A DNA stretch of 64,000 nucleotides, taken from assembly GCA_016861025.1 (NCBI GenBank), contig BOKO01000003.1, positions 200,001 to 264,000 of the forward strand, read 5' to 3'. Origin of the DNA: Chloroflexota bacterium. Its GTDB lineage: Bacteria > Chloroflexota > Anaerolineae > Caldilineales > Caldilineaceae. Below are positions 55,170 through 64,000 of this stretch, piece by piece. Every line of letters begins with the position of its first letter. Within the stretch, counting starts at the first letter, position 1. The position numbers and the translations under genes are program-made. Under the pieces are notes generated by a model. It worked only from the letters and a program-made list of their open reading frames with translations. It was not told the origin of the DNA and searched no databases.

Positions 55170-55841
55170 CACAATCTGCCCATCCCTCATGTGGATGATG
55201 CGATCACAGGCGGCGGCAATGTCCGAATCATGTGTGACGATGACGAAGGTCTGCCCCTGATCTTTGTTCAGCGAACGCATCAGCGACAGCACATCGTCGG
55301 CGGACTTGCTGTCGAGCGAGCCGGTCGGCTCGTCCGCCCAGACGATCGCCGGATTGTTGACGAGCGCGCGCGCAATTGTCACGCGCTGACGCTGTCCGCC
55401 CGAAAGCTCCGCCGGACGATGGTCGCTGCGGTCGATCAGCCCGACCTGCTCCAGCACTTCCAGAGCGCGTTTGCGTGCAGCGTTTGGGCGCATCCCCGAC
55501 ACCAGCAAGGGCAACTCGACATTTTCCACAGCAGTGATCACCGGCAACAGGTTGTAGGTCTGAAAGATAAAACCCATGCGTTGCGCACGATAGAGGGTGC
55601 GTTTCTTGTCGCTCATCGTGCGCAGCCGCACGCCCTCGATGTAGACCTCGCCCTGGTCAAAATCGTCGAGACCGGAGAGGCAGTTGAGCAATGTGGTCTT
55701 GCCACAGCCCGATGGCCCCATAATGGCGACCATTTCACCCGGCTGCACGGCAATGTCGACGCCGCGCAACGCGTGCACTTCAATCTTGCCGGTGCGAAAC
55801 CATTTTTGCACTGCATCGGCGGCAATAATTGGTTGTTCCAT
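55164..55841 (-). CDS. ABC ATPase of the LolD/MacB type
   Basis: The 225-residue ATPase has Walker A GPSGCGKTT, Q-loop FIFQTYNLLP, signature LSGGQRQRV and Walker B VWADEPTGSLD, then the H-loop THDSD. Size and motifs fit LolD/MacB-type ATPases that drive FtsX-like permeases. It is upstream of the giant permease on the minus strand; together they make one transporter. Confidence 0.95.
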   Translation of the reverse strand: MEQPIIAADAVQKWFRTGKIEVHALRGVDIAVQPGEMVAIMGPSGCGKTTLLNCLSGLDDFDQGEVYIEGVRLRTMSDKKRTLYRAQRMGFIFQTYNLLPVITAVENVELPLLVSGMRPNAARKRALEVLEQVGLIDRSDHRPAELSGGQRQRVTIARALVNNPAIVWADEPTGSLDSKSADDVLSLMRSLNKDQGQTFVIVTHDSDIAAACDRIIHMRDGQIVA

Positions 55842-56117
55842 TGTTGAAATCCTGCAGATTCATTGCGTCACAAAACTCGATGGATAATTTCATCGCTTCA
55901 TCGTTCCGACAACATAGTAGAACATTACGACCTGAAAGGGAAAAAGGTTTCGTCAGCGCCGTCGCGCAGTAGCAGTCGCTCAGTAGCGGTGGATGTCATT
56001 CATGGTGGTTCGCGCAGCCCGATGGTTGCGCCAATTGCAGGGCTGGTGTAGCGTACATAGGCAGCACAACCTGTGGTGCAAAGTAAACGAGAAGGGTGGA
56101 TAGACGAAAGGATGGAT

Positions 56118-57263
56118 ATGGCGCGGATATTGATTTTCTACTCACCCTTTGGTTCGGGGCATCTGAGCGCGTCGAAAGCGCTGGCGGCCGCTCTACGCAG
56201 CCAGGATGCCAACCATATCGTGGTCGTCGAAGATATCTTCACCTATGTTGGCTCGACGTTGCGCGGCACGGTGTCAAATCTATACGCCCGTCTGAGCGAG
56301 CGCGCGCCGTTGCTCTATGAGGTCTACTACGAATCGACCGATGTTGATGAGCTTTCCTTTGCCATGACCTCAAACCTGCTCACTGATGCGCTCTACACCC
56401 CGTTTCTATCCAGATTGGCGAAGTTTATCGAGCGCACCGCTCCCGATGCCATCGTTTGCACGCAGCAGTTCTCGCTGGCAGCGGTCAGTTTTCTCAAACA
56501 GCAAGGGCGGATCAACCTCCCGCTCTATGTAGTGGTGACGGATTTCATGGTGCACGCCTCGTGGATTGCGCCGGCAGTCGATGGCTACTTCGTGGCGCAT
56601 CCGCAAACGGCTTATGTACTGACGCGGCGTGGCGCGCCCGCTAGATGCATCCATGTTACGGGCATCCCGGTGACGCTGGAGCTGCTGACGCCGAAGACAA
56701 CCGCTGGCGCACGTGCAGCGCACGATCTGCCGCAAGATCGCCCCGTGATTAGCATCTTCGGCGGCGGCATCGAGCCAAAACGCGTGCGGCTGCTGGTCGA
56801 ACGGCTGCTTGAAGAGGCGACGCTGCCCTCGGCGGCTGTGACCGTGGCTGGGCGCAACCGGGAATTGAGCGCGGCGTTGCACGATCTACATAGCAGCACG
56901 CACATGACGTTGCGCAAAGAAGGGATGATCGATTTTGTCGATGACCTGGTGGTGGCGAGTGACATCGTGATCTCCAAATCGGGCGGGCTGATCGTCAGCG
57001 AAGTGCTGGCGCGCGGCACGCCGATGATCATCATCGACCCAATTCCTGGACAGGAAGAATGGAACGCCGATTTTGTGGCCGGAGCAGGCGCCGGCATTCA
57101 ACTGCGCATGGCGGAAATGGCGCCGATGGCGGCATTGGGGCTGCTTGCCGAACCGGAGCGTCTGGCGGCTATGGCTGCCCAGGCGGGGCGCATGGGACGT
57201 CCGCGCGCTGCGCTCGACATTGCCAGCATCATCCTGGCGGAGCTCGAACGACCAACGATGTAA
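56118..57263 (+). CDS. GT28/MGDG-synthase-like glycolipid glycosyltransferase
   Basis: The 381-residue enzyme resembles monogalactosyl/glucosyl-diacylglycerol synthases and MurG-type GT-B enzymes: FYSPFGSGHLSASKAL at the N-terminus, VVVTDFMVHASWIAPAVDGYFVA, VTGIPV, and KSGGLIVSEVLARGTPMIII. It probably glycosylates membrane diacylglycerol. I start it at ATG 56118 because AAAGGA lies 5 bases upstream; ATG 56112 and 56073 are in frame. It reads alone and diverges from the ABC ATPase. Confidence 0.85.
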   Translation: MARILIFYSPFGSGHLSASKALAAALRSQDANHIVVVEDIFTYVGSTLRGTVSNLYARLSERAPLLYEVYYESTDVDELSFAMTSNLLTDALYTPFLSRLAKFIERTAPDAIVCTQQFSLAAVSFLKQQGRINLPLYVVVTDFMVHASWIAPAVDGYFVAHPQTAYVLTRRGAPARCIHVTGIPVTLELLTPKTTAGARAAHDLPQDRPVISIFGGGIEPKRVRLLVERLLEEATLPSAAVTVAGRNRELSAALHDLHSSTHMTLRKEGMIDFVDDLVVASDIVISKSGGLIVSEVLARGTPMIIIDPIPGQEEWNADFVAGAGAGIQLRMAEMAPMAALGLLAEPERLAAMAAQAGRMGRPRAALDIASIILAELERPTM

Positions 57264-57470
57264 TTCAAGTTGAGAATCTCGCTTGCAGGTCATGCCGCCG
57301 GCGTGACGAGATATTTTGTCTCAGACGTGAAGCAACTCTATGCTCCACCCCACACCGGAACAAACTATCGAGTCATCTGCTATAACTTTATGCAAAATGC
57401 TCTCTGACAGATGTGATATAGTTCAATCAGATCGTTCCAATCAACTTCAACCGCTGAAAGGAAACAAGAT

Positions 57471-58472
57471 ATGAGCCGCAAAGTCCGGTGGGGACTTCTC
57501 TCCACCGCCAATATTAATAAGGCGCTGATCGGCCCGATTCAGGCGTCGCCGCGCAGCGAACTGAGAGCGGTCGCCAGCCGCGACATCGAACGCGCTCGCG
57601 CTTATGCAGCCGAGCGCAATATTCCCAAAGCACACGGCAGCTACGAAGCTTTGCTCGCCGATCCGGAGATTGACGCTATCTATCTCTCATTGCCCAACGG
57701 GCTGCACGCCGAGTGGTCGATCAAAGCGATGAAGGCGGGCAAGCATGTGCTGTGCGAGAAGCCGCTTGTCGTCAGCATGGCTGAGTTTGAGCAAGTCGAG
57801 GCCGCCGCCCACAGCGCTGGCGTCACGATCTTCGAGGCGTTCATGTATCTGCACCATCCTCAAACGCGTCAGGCATTGGAGATGGCGCGCAGCGGACGGC
57901 TGGGTAGGCTACAACTGATCAACAGTTGGTTCAACTTCTTCCTGCCGCCTGAAAGAAGCGCTAACGTCCGCCTCAACGCCGATCTCACCGGCGGTTCAGG
58001 GTGGGATGTCGGCGTCTATCCCAATAGCCTGTCCATCACGATGATGGGCGAAGGCGCGCCGGTCGAGGTATGGGCGCAGCAGACGATCGGCGAAAGCGGC
58101 GTCGATGTGGCGATGACGGCGCAACTGCGCTTTGCTAGCGGCGCGGTGGCGCAAATATCCTCTGGCTTTCGCACGCCCTTCCGCGAGGCGGTCTATCTGG
58201 TCGGCGAACGCGGCATTCTGTATATCCAGGAGCCATGGAAGCCCGGTCTTGCCGGTAAAGAGAGTGTCATGACATTGACCGACCTCGAAAACCACAGCGA
58301 GAGCATCATCACCCCGGCGGTTGATCCGTATTTATGCGAAGTTCAGGCGATGGAGGCTTGCGTGCTCGACGGCGCCGCACCGGTGGTGTCACTGGCGGAC
58401 TCGCGCAATTTCCTGCGCTCGATGCTGGCGATCTACGAATCGGCGCGCACAGGGCAGGTCGTGCGGCTGTGA
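57471..58472 (+). CDS. Gfo/Idh/MocA-family NAD(P)-dependent oxidoreductase
   Basis: The 333-residue enzyme has an N-terminal Rossmann fold (RWGLLSTANINKALI), GKHVLCEKPL holding the catalytic Lys, and a C-terminal beta-sheet domain. The family oxidises or reduces sugars and inositols. AAAGGA precedes the ATG. The downstream GNAT starts inside its stop codon (GTGA), so the two are coupled. Confidence 0.9.
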   Translation: MSRKVRWGLLSTANINKALIGPIQASPRSELRAVASRDIERARAYAAERNIPKAHGSYEALLADPEIDAIYLSLPNGLHAEWSIKAMKAGKHVLCEKPLVVSMAEFEQVEAAAHSAGVTIFEAFMYLHHPQTRQALEMARSGRLGRLQLINSWFNFFLPPERSANVRLNADLTGGSGWDVGVYPNSLSITMMGEGAPVEVWAQQTIGESGVDVAMTAQLRFASGAVAQISSGFRTPFREAVYLVGERGILYIQEPWKPGLAGKESVMTLTDLENHSESIITPAVDPYLCEVQAMEACVLDGAAPVVSLADSRNFLRSMLAIYESARTGQVVRL

Positions 58473-58999
58473 CGCATCCGGCTCTCTCCGCCCTGACGAT
58501 CCGTCCATTGCACGACGAAGACGCCGACATCATCGCCGCCGCGTTCGCTGCACAGGGCTGGAACAAACCCGCCGCGCAATATAGACGCTACTATGTTGAA
58601 CAGTGCGCTGGCGAACGCGAGGTGTTGATCGCCGAGATAAACGGCGAGTTCGCTGGCTATGTCACAATTGTGTGGCAGTCGAGCTATCACTCTTTTCACG
58701 AGCAGGCGATCCCGGAGATCGTCGATCTGAACGTGCTCATTGCCTGGCGACGCTGCGGCATTGCCAGCGCGTTGCTCGACGCCGCCGAAATGCTCATCGC
58801 CACACGCTCGCCAGTCGCCGGCATCGGCGTGGGGATGACGGCGGATTATGGCGCGGCGCAGATTCTTTATGTGCGCCGCGGTTATCTGCCCGACGGACGT
58901 GGATTGGCAAGCAGCGGCAAGACGCTGCACTATGGCGACGTGGTGATCCTCAATGACGACGTTGCCCTGTATCTGGTAAAGCTCGTGGGAACCAGTTGA
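58469..58999 (+). CDS. GNAT N-acetyltransferase
   Basis: The roughly 176-residue protein begins at GTG 58469, overlapping the oxidoreductase stop. It carries EIVDLNVLIAWRRCGIASALLDAAEMLI (acetyl-CoA loop R-C-G-I-A) and YGAAQILYVRRGYLPDG, the typical GNAT C-terminal strand. The longer open frame from 58334 lies inside the oxidoreductase. Substrate unknown. Confidence 0.8.
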   Translation: MTHPALSALTIRPLHDEDADIIAAAFAAQGWNKPAAQYRRYYVEQCAGEREVLIAEINGEFAGYVTIVWQSSYHSFHEQAIPEIVDLNVLIAWRRCGIASALLDAAEMLIATRSPVAGIGVGMTADYGAAQILYVRRGYLPDGRGLASSGKTLHYGDVVILNDDVALYLVKLVGTS

Positions 59000-59066
59000 A
59001 CCTTCCAAACGTCGAAAGAGCGCCTTGTGCATTGTTCGACCAAACTTTCAAAAGAAGAGGGAAATC

Positions 59067-59654
59067 ATGTACTCCAATCAAAGACAAAGTATGCGCACGT
59101 GGTTGTTGCCGTTGATTGCATTCATCCTGGCATTCAGCCTGGCAGCTTGCGGCGGCGCTCCAGAGCCGACGCCTATGCCCACGCCGACGCCCACACCCAC
59201 TGCAACACCGACGCCTGTCCCCACGCCAACGCCCGAAGCTGTATCGGCAGTCGGCGCCGCCACAACCGCTGGCATCGGGGCCACGGAAATCGTCGTGAAC
59301 GAACAACAAATCAATGAACAGTTGCAGGCGGCGCTCGGCGCGCAGCAGGACCTGCCCGTGACCAACGTCGCCGTGAGCCTGGAGCCAGGGCTAATCGTCG
59401 GAACCGGCAAGCTGGCGCTTGGCTTCATCAACTCCGACGTCAAAGTGTCGGTGCGCCTGAACGCAGTCAACGGCAAGGTGATTCCAGAAGTCGTCGAAAT
59501 TTTGCTCGACGGCAATCCTGTTCCGGCCATGCTGAAGGGACAGATCGACTCGCTGACCAGACCCTACATCGAAGAAGCCAGCAGCGCCGACTACGGCTTT
59601 TACGTAGAATCGGTCGAGATCACAGACAACGAACTTCGAATTGTCGGGCGTTGA
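59067..59654 (+). CDS. Lipoprotein with Thr-Pro linker and LmeA-like domain
   Basis: The 195-residue lipoprotein has a signal peptide ending in the lipobox SLAAC (Cys about 28), a linker rich in TPTP (about 33-58), and a C-terminal domain (INEQLQAALGAQQDLPVTNV...GTGKLALGFINSDVKVSV) resembling LmeA/DUF2993-type lipid-binding folds. It is membrane-anchored outside the cell. GAAGAGGGAA precedes the ATG. A hairpin of family B follows its stop. Confidence 0.72.
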   Translation: MYSNQRQSMRTWLLPLIAFILAFSLAACGGAPEPTPMPTPTPTPTATPTPVPTPTPEAVSAVGAATTAGIGATEIVVNEQQINEQLQAALGAQQDLPVTNVAVSLEPGLIVGTGKLALGFINSDVKVSVRLNAVNGKVIPEVVEILLDGNPVPAMLKGQIDSLTRPYIEEASSADYGFYVESVEITDNELRIVGR

Positions 59655-59660
59655 ACCACT

Positions 59661-59698
59661 GCCTCTGGCGTGACATATCATCCTGTCACGCCAGAGGC
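59661..59698. repeat. Hairpin family B, copy 2
   Basis: GCCTCTGGCGTGACA (59661-59675) pairs perfectly with 59684-59698; the stem extends 4 more bp with one G-T wobble. Its core matches the repeat at 18443-18498 with a compensatory C-to-T/G-to-A change in the stem. Confidence 0.88.
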
Positions 59699-59859
59699 GG
59701 TGACCTACTCTCCCCAGACGCAAAGCAAACCTCTGAGAATTCGAGGATTTGAATGCCTGCCTTTCCCTGTGTACAATACATTCCCCAAATGTCACTGCAA
59801 AGCGGCCAATGACGACACCGCTCCATCCATCCAGACAGAGTTGAACAGAGGAGGATCAA

Positions 59860-61494
59860 ATGAACAGACGCACCCCGCTCTCCACCCTCGCCTTGCTTGC
59901 AATCGTCTTGCTATTATTCTCGGCATGTGCAGCGCCAGCGCCATCTGCAGCGCCAGCGACCACCGGCGATCAGCCTCAGCCGGCTGTCAGCGGCGCGGCC
60001 GACACGCTGGTGATTGCGATCTCGGAAGACACCGCTTCGCTCGACCCCGGTCGCGCCTTCGAGACGCTGCCCTCGATCATCCACAAAGCCACCTACCAGA
60101 CGCTTGTCACCTTCCCGCCCGACTCGGTCGAGAGCGTGATTCCGAGCCTCGCCAGCTCGTGGGAGATCTCCGATGACGGACTGGTCTACACCTTTACGCT
60201 CGACGAGAACGCCCGTTTCTCCGACGGTGCACCGGTGACCGCCGAAGATGTCGTCTTCTCCTTCAACCGCATGAAGAACATCACCGGCAATCCGTCGTTC
60301 CTGGCCTCGGGCATCGCCGCGGTCGAAGCGCCTGACGCCTCGACGGTGGTGCTGACGCTGAGCAAGCCCGACCCGTCGATCCTTGCCAAGCTAGTCTTCG
60401 GTGCCTTCAGCGTCGTCAACAAGGCGGTGGTGACTGCGCAGGGCGGCACAGATGCGGAAGACGCCGCCACGACCGACACGGCGGAGAGCTGGCTCAACGC
60501 TAATTCCGCTGGCAGCGGTCCCTACCTGCTCGAAAAGTGGGATCCAGGCGTCGAAACCGTGCTTGTGCGCAACGACAATTATTGGGGCGAACCGGCGAAG
60601 ATCGCCCGCGTGATCTTCCGCAATATCCCCGAAGCGGCGACGCAGAAGCTGCAGCTCGAAGCGGGCGACATCGACATCGCCATGGATCTGGCGTCAGATC
60701 AGGTGCCGTCGCTGGAGGGCAATCCGAACGTGACGATCTACCAGGGCTTGAGCGACACGCTCGTCTTCCTCAAGGGCAACTACAACCCGGAGATCGGCGG
60801 TGCGTTCAGCAACCCGAAGGTGATGGAAGCGGTGCGTTATGCACTCGACTATGAAGGGCTGCGTCTGCTCGGCGGCGGCGAGACGGTCAATCCGGCCTCG
60901 ATGCTGCCGGTCGGTTTCCTCGGCGCGTTCCCGGCAAACTCGGGCGTGCAGCGCGATGTGGAGAAAGCCAAGGCGCTGCTCGAAGAAGCGGGCTATGGCG
61001 GCGGGTTGGATGCAACGCTTGCCTATCCCGACTTCACCTTTGCGGGCGTCAATTTCGGCACCTTTGCGCAGAAGGTGCAGGCTGACCTCAACGAAGCCGG
61101 CTTCAATGTGACGCTGGCGCCGGCTGAGGTGCAGGTCGCGCTGCAGAACTATCGCCAGGGTTTGGAGCCGTTCGGTCTGTGGCTGTGGCTGCCCGACTAT
61201 CGCGACTCGCTCGACTACATCGAGTTCCTGCCTGATGGCGTCGTCGGCACGCGCACCGGTTGGGTCGAAGCAACCGCCGACGCCGACATCCTGGCGTTGC
61301 GCGATGCGCTGGCGGTTGAGACCGACGACGCCGTGCGCGAAGGCATGTTCGGCGAGATGCAGACCTATCTGATCGAGAAGGGGCCGTACGCGCCGCTGAT
61401 TCAGCCGGGTCTGCAGATCGGACTGCGCAGCAATGTCAGCGGCTTCGTCTACAACCCGCAGTGGCGCGTGGACGTGTCGCTGATCTCGAAATAG
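59860..61494 (+). CDS. Oligopeptide ABC transporter solute-binding lipoprotein (family 5)
   Basis: The 544-residue lipoprotein has a signal peptide with lipobox LFSAC (Cys about 23), then the family-5 binding fold (DTLVIAISEDTASLDPGRAFE; FSDGAPVTAEDVVFSFNRMKN). It captures oligopeptides or nickel chelates outside the membrane. GAGGAGG precedes the ATG. The DppB/DppC permeases follow. Confidence 0.92.
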   Translation: MNRRTPLSTLALLAIVLLLFSACAAPAPSAAPATTGDQPQPAVSGAADTLVIAISEDTASLDPGRAFETLPSIIHKATYQTLVTFPPDSVESVIPSLASSWEISDDGLVYTFTLDENARFSDGAPVTAEDVVFSFNRMKNITGNPSFLASGIAAVEAPDASTVVLTLSKPDPSILAKLVFGAFSVVNKAVVTAQGGTDAEDAATTDTAESWLNANSAGSGPYLLEKWDPGVETVLVRNDNYWGEPAKIARVIFRNIPEAATQKLQLEAGDIDIAMDLASDQVPSLEGNPNVTIYQGLSDTLVFLKGNYNPEIGGAFSNPKVMEAVRYALDYEGLRLLGGGETVNPASMLPVGFLGAFPANSGVQRDVEKAKALLEEAGYGGGLDATLAYPDFTFAGVNFGTFAQKVQADLNEAGFNVTLAPAEVQVALQNYRQGLEPFGLWLWLPDYRDSLDYIEFLPDGVVGTRTGWVEATADADILALRDALAVETDDAVREGMFGEMQTYLIEKGPYAPLIQPGLQIGLRSNVSGFVYNPQWRVDVSLISK

Positions 61495-61504
61495 CCTTTG
61501 ATCA

Positions 61505-61537
61505 ACCTTCCCGGAAGCTGAGAGCTTCCGGGAAGGT
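61505..61537. repeat. Hairpin family A, copy 2
   Basis: ACCTTCCCGGAAGCT (61505-61519) and complement 61523-61537, loop GAG; identical to the copy at 14857 except for one loop base. It sits between the binding protein and its permease gene, parallel to copy 1 in the sugar operon. Confidence 0.9.
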
Positions 61538-61558
61538 GAAGAATGTTCACCGTTATCC

Positions 61559-62578
61559 ATGCCGATCTATCGCTACATTCTCCGCCGGCTGGCTTTGCTC
61601 ATTCCGCTGCTTATCGGCGTGACGCTGCTGGCGTTCATCATCTCCAACGCCGTGCCGGCTGACCCGGTGACGGCGAATTTGGGGCAGAAGGCGATGTCCG
61701 ACCCCAAGATCGTCGCCGCCTTCCGCGCCGAGTGGGGACTCGACCGCCCGCCCGCCGAGCAATATCTTGTCTATCTGCAAAATCTGCTCAGCGGCGACCT
61801 GGGACGCTCGATCAAAAGTCGGCGCGCGGTCGCCGAGGACCTGGCTTCCTATCTCCCCGCCACGATTGAGCTGGCGACAACAGCGATTCTCTTTGGCGTG
61901 ACCGTCGGCGTGGCGTTGGGGCTGCTTTCGGCGCTGCGCCGCAACACGTGGATCGACCACACGGCGCGCGTCATCAGTCTCTTTGGCGTGAGCACGCCGG
62001 TCTTCTGGTTGGCGTTGGTGGCGCTCTACATTTTCTATGCTCGGCTGGGTTGGGTGGCAGGCCCCGGCAGGCTCGACGCAGGCATGACGCCACCGCCGCA
62101 CGTAACTGGCCTCTACACCGTTGATTCGCTGCTCGCCGGCGATTGGAGAACCTTCTCCAACGCAGCATCGCATCTGATCCTGCCGGCGCTGGTGTTGGCA
62201 AGCTACACGACCGGCCTGATCACGCGCGTCACGCGCTCGTCGATGCTTGAAGTGCTGGGCATGGATTTCATCCGCACGGCGCGCGCTAAAGGACTTGCCG
62301 ACAACAAGATCGTGGTGCGCCATGCGCTGCGCAACGCGCTGATCCCGCTGATCACGGTGATCGGCTTCTCCTACGGCAACCTGCTCGCCGGCACGGTGCT
62401 GACCGAGGCGATCTTCGCCTGGCCCGGCATTGGGCAATACGCCTACCGTGCATCCACCTCGCTCGACTTTCCGGCGATCATGGGCGTCAGCCTGCTGATC
62501 GCGCTGATCTTCATTCTCATCAACCTGATCGTCGACGTGCTCTACTTTGTCGTCGACCCGCGGCTGCGCGCCACCTGA
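61559..62578 (+). CDS. Oligopeptide ABC transporter permease, DppB-type
   Basis: The 339-residue permease has six membrane segments, the N-terminal YILRRLALLIPLLIGVTLLAF segment and the EAA loop DFIRTARAKGLADNKIVVRHAL. It forms the membrane channel with DppC. It overlaps nothing and starts 21 bp after the hairpin. Confidence 0.94.
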   Translation: MPIYRYILRRLALLIPLLIGVTLLAFIISNAVPADPVTANLGQKAMSDPKIVAAFRAEWGLDRPPAEQYLVYLQNLLSGDLGRSIKSRRAVAEDLASYLPATIELATTAILFGVTVGVALGLLSALRRNTWIDHTARVISLFGVSTPVFWLALVALYIFYARLGWVAGPGRLDAGMTPPPHVTGLYTVDSLLAGDWRTFSNAASHLILPALVLASYTTGLITRVTRSSMLEVLGMDFIRTARAKGLADNKIVVRHALRNALIPLITVIGFSYGNLLAGTVLTEAIFAWPGIGQYAYRASTSLDFPAIMGVSLLIALIFILINLIVDVLYFVVDPRLRAT

Positions 62579-62594
62579 GTGGGGCGTATTCACC

Positions 62595-63491
62595 ATGAGT
62601 GCAATTTCAACACCAGCTTCACTCAGCCGGAAAACCCTGCGCAGCGAACCAGGCGCGCTTTCCAACGTCATACGCTTCCTGCGCCGCAACCCGCTCGTTG
62701 TGCTCGGTCTGGCGATCTTCATCGCGTGGGTGATCATCAGCATCGGCGCACCGTGGGTTGCGCCCTACGACCCGCTCAAGCAGAACATCGCCCTGCGCCT
62801 GCAGCCGCCCTCCGCCGAGCATTGGTTTGGCACCGACCAACTGGGCCGCGATGTCTTCAGCCGCGTGCTCTGGGGTGGACGGCTGTCGCTGCCGGCGGGC
62901 ATCCTGGTTATCCTCATCGCCGGCGTGATCGGCACCGTGATCGGCGCGTTAGCCGGCTTCATCGGCGGCTGGCTCGATGAGGGCGCGATGCGCGTCACCG
63001 AGGTGTTCATGGCGTTCCCAACCATCATCCTGGCAATGGCGATTGCTGCTGCACTTGGACCAAGTCTGATCAACGCCGTCGCAGCGATGGTGGTGGTCTG
63101 GTGGCCCAACTATGCGCGCGTCGTGCGTTCGCTCGTGATCGGCGTCAAGACGCAGGAATATGTCGAGGCGGCGCGGGCGATTGGCGTGCCGCAGCAGCGC
63201 GTGCTCTGGCGTACAGTGCTGCCCAACTGCCTGGCGCCGGCGGTCGTGCTGGCTACCATCGACCTCGGCAACGCCATCCTGGTCTTCGCCGGGCTGAGCT
63301 TCCTCGGCCTCGGCGCCGACCCCACTACGCCGGAATGGGGGCGCATGGTCTCAGACGGCATCCAGTATTTCGACCAATGGTGGATCGCCGCGTTCGCCGG
63401 GCTGGCGATCTTCACCGTGGTGATGGCGTTCAACTTCATCGGCGACGGTATCCGTGACGCGCTCGATCCGCGGCTACGCAAAAACATTTGA
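62595..63491 (+). CDS. Oligopeptide ABC transporter permease, DppC-type
   Basis: The 298-residue permease has the DppC plan: membrane entry FLRRNPLVVLGLAIFIAWVI, HWFGTDQLGRDVFSRVLWGGR, and EAA loop EYVEAARAIGVPQQRVLWRTVLP. It starts at ATG 62595, 16 bp after DppB; an earlier in-frame start at 62547 would overlap. No ATPase genes follow before the window ends. Confidence 0.94.
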   Translation: MSAISTPASLSRKTLRSEPGALSNVIRFLRRNPLVVLGLAIFIAWVIISIGAPWVAPYDPLKQNIALRLQPPSAEHWFGTDQLGRDVFSRVLWGGRLSLPAGILVILIAGVIGTVIGALAGFIGGWLDEGAMRVTEVFMAFPTIILAMAIAAALGPSLINAVAAMVVVWWPNYARVVRSLVIGVKTQEYVEAARAIGVPQQRVLWRTVLPNCLAPAVVLATIDLGNAILVFAGLSFLGLGADPTTPEWGRMVSDGIQYFDQWWIAAFAGLAIFTVVMAFNFIGDGIRDALDPRLRKNI

Positions 63492-63500
63492 GGAGTAATC

Positions 63501-64000
63501 ATGTTCGACTATTCACAGCGGTTGGCGCGGGTGCAGCAGACAATGGCTGCGCAGGGCGTCGACCTGCTCTTTCTCAACGCTTCGACCAACCTGCAATACC
63601 TGACCGGCATTCCTCGCGACGAGCCGAATTACGGCAACACAATGTATCCCGGCGAATGGCTGACCGGTGCGTGGGTGCCGCAGCAGGGCGCGCCGATCCT
63701 GACGCTGCCGCGCATGTTGGCGGACTTTCATCTCGGCGCCATCCCCGGCTACGACGTGCGCGTGCTGCCCGACGCTGGCGATGCGGCGGCGCTGGCGCGT
63801 GATGTGTTGACTGCGCTGCGCACGCCGGAGCAGGCGCACATTGCCGTCGATGATCGGTCATGGGCAGAATTGGTGCTCAATGTGCAGAAACTGCGCCCGG
63901 CAGCCACGCTCAGCCAGGCGTCAGCGATCCTGGCTCCGCTCCGCCGCATCAAGGACGAGGACGAAATCGCCGTCATGCGCAAGGCAGGCGAAATCACCGA
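63501..64000 (+). CDS. M24/Xaa-Pro aminopeptidase, N-terminal part (cut by window edge)
   Basis: The frame stays open from ATG 63501 to the window end (about 166 residues). It has the creatinase-type N-terminal domain (LARVQQTMAAQGVDLLFL, NLQYLTGIP) and the linker LRRIKDEDEIAVMRKAGEI, where M24 peptidases begin their pita-bread domain. AGGAG lies just before the ATG. Coupling to the peptide importer suggests it degrades imported peptides with proline at position two. Confidence 0.82.
   Translation, partial: MFDYSQRLARVQQTMAAQGVDLLFLNASTNLQYLTGIPRDEPNYGNTMYPGEWLTGAWVPQQGAPILTLPRMLADFHLGAIPGYDVRVLPDAGDAAALARDVLTALRTPEQAHIAVDDRSWAELVLNVQKLRPAATLSQASAILAPLRRIKDEDEIAVMRKAGEIT

Noticed and set aside
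61553..62743. 396-residue minus-strand frame opposite the DppB/DppC permeases
   Set aside because: It covers parts of two permease genes with intact EAA loops; shadow.

Overview
The window is a GC-rich, gene-dense bacterial chromosome segment, probably from a Chloroflexota bacterium of Caldilinea/Anaerolineae type. This is an inference from protein style: many ABC solute-binding lipoproteins, Thr-Pro-rich linkers (TPTPTPT) in secreted proteins, 7TM-PAS histidine kinases, MalT-like regulators and secreted proteins ending in short hydrophobic Leu-Pro tails. It holds about 60 protein genes (two cut by the window edges, one frameshifted), one tRNA-Ser(CGA) and at least ten intergenic hairpins. 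No CRISPR array, transposase, phage gene or rRNA was seen.

Layout. 1-4.6 kb: nucleoside salvage (nucleoside hydrolase end, PfkB-like protein without the usual catalytic Asp, adenosine/adenine deaminase, GNAT) around an antisense membrane zinc protease. 4.6-7.9 kb: rluD-lspA on the minus strand, then a nitrilase-family protein without its catalytic Cys, hisE and a small barrel protein. 8.1-17.2 kb: a sugar operon with a strong promoter and embedded palindrome: DeoR regulator, SIS isomerase/deaminase, ABC sugar importer, GH4 glycosidase, PfkB kinase and a KbaZ/GatZ-type protein without its usual aldolase partner. 17.2-27.3 kb: a plus-strand run of small detoxification or acyl-transfer proteins, a lipase-like hydrolase, an S9 peptidase and a frameshifted methyltransferase.

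27.3-43.1 kb, all minus strand: a 7TM-PAS histidine kinase, then a locus of poorly characterised membrane proteins (DUF389, DUF1269, LURP-one, DUF1622, GAP family, K+ channel) next to an alkylsulfatase, a SulP transporter, a 14-TM exporter and two small unknowns, headed by a MalT-like LuxR regulator. Two promoters in this locus share a 21-bp element at identical spacing to a CATACT -10-like box, which suggests one activator, perhaps the local LuxR protein. This is my best candidate for an undescribed system.

43.4-46.5 kb: a surface-glycan cassette (O-antigen ligase family, GtrA, GT4). 46.7-50.8 kb: a secreted M28 peptidase, tRNA-Ser and a secreted five-bladed propeller. 50.9-55.8 kb: a LolD-like ATPase with a 1386-residue FtsX-type permease. 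56.1-59.7 kb: a glycolipid glycosyltransferase, a Gfo/Idh/MocA oxidoreductase, a GNAT and a lipoprotein. 59.9-64.0 kb: an oligopeptide ABC importer followed by the start of an M24 aminopeptidase.

Recurring theme: perfect or near-perfect hairpins lie between co-directional genes, often in transport operons. Two families occur as near-identical pairs tens of kilobases apart (14.9/61.5 kb and 18.4/59.7 kb).
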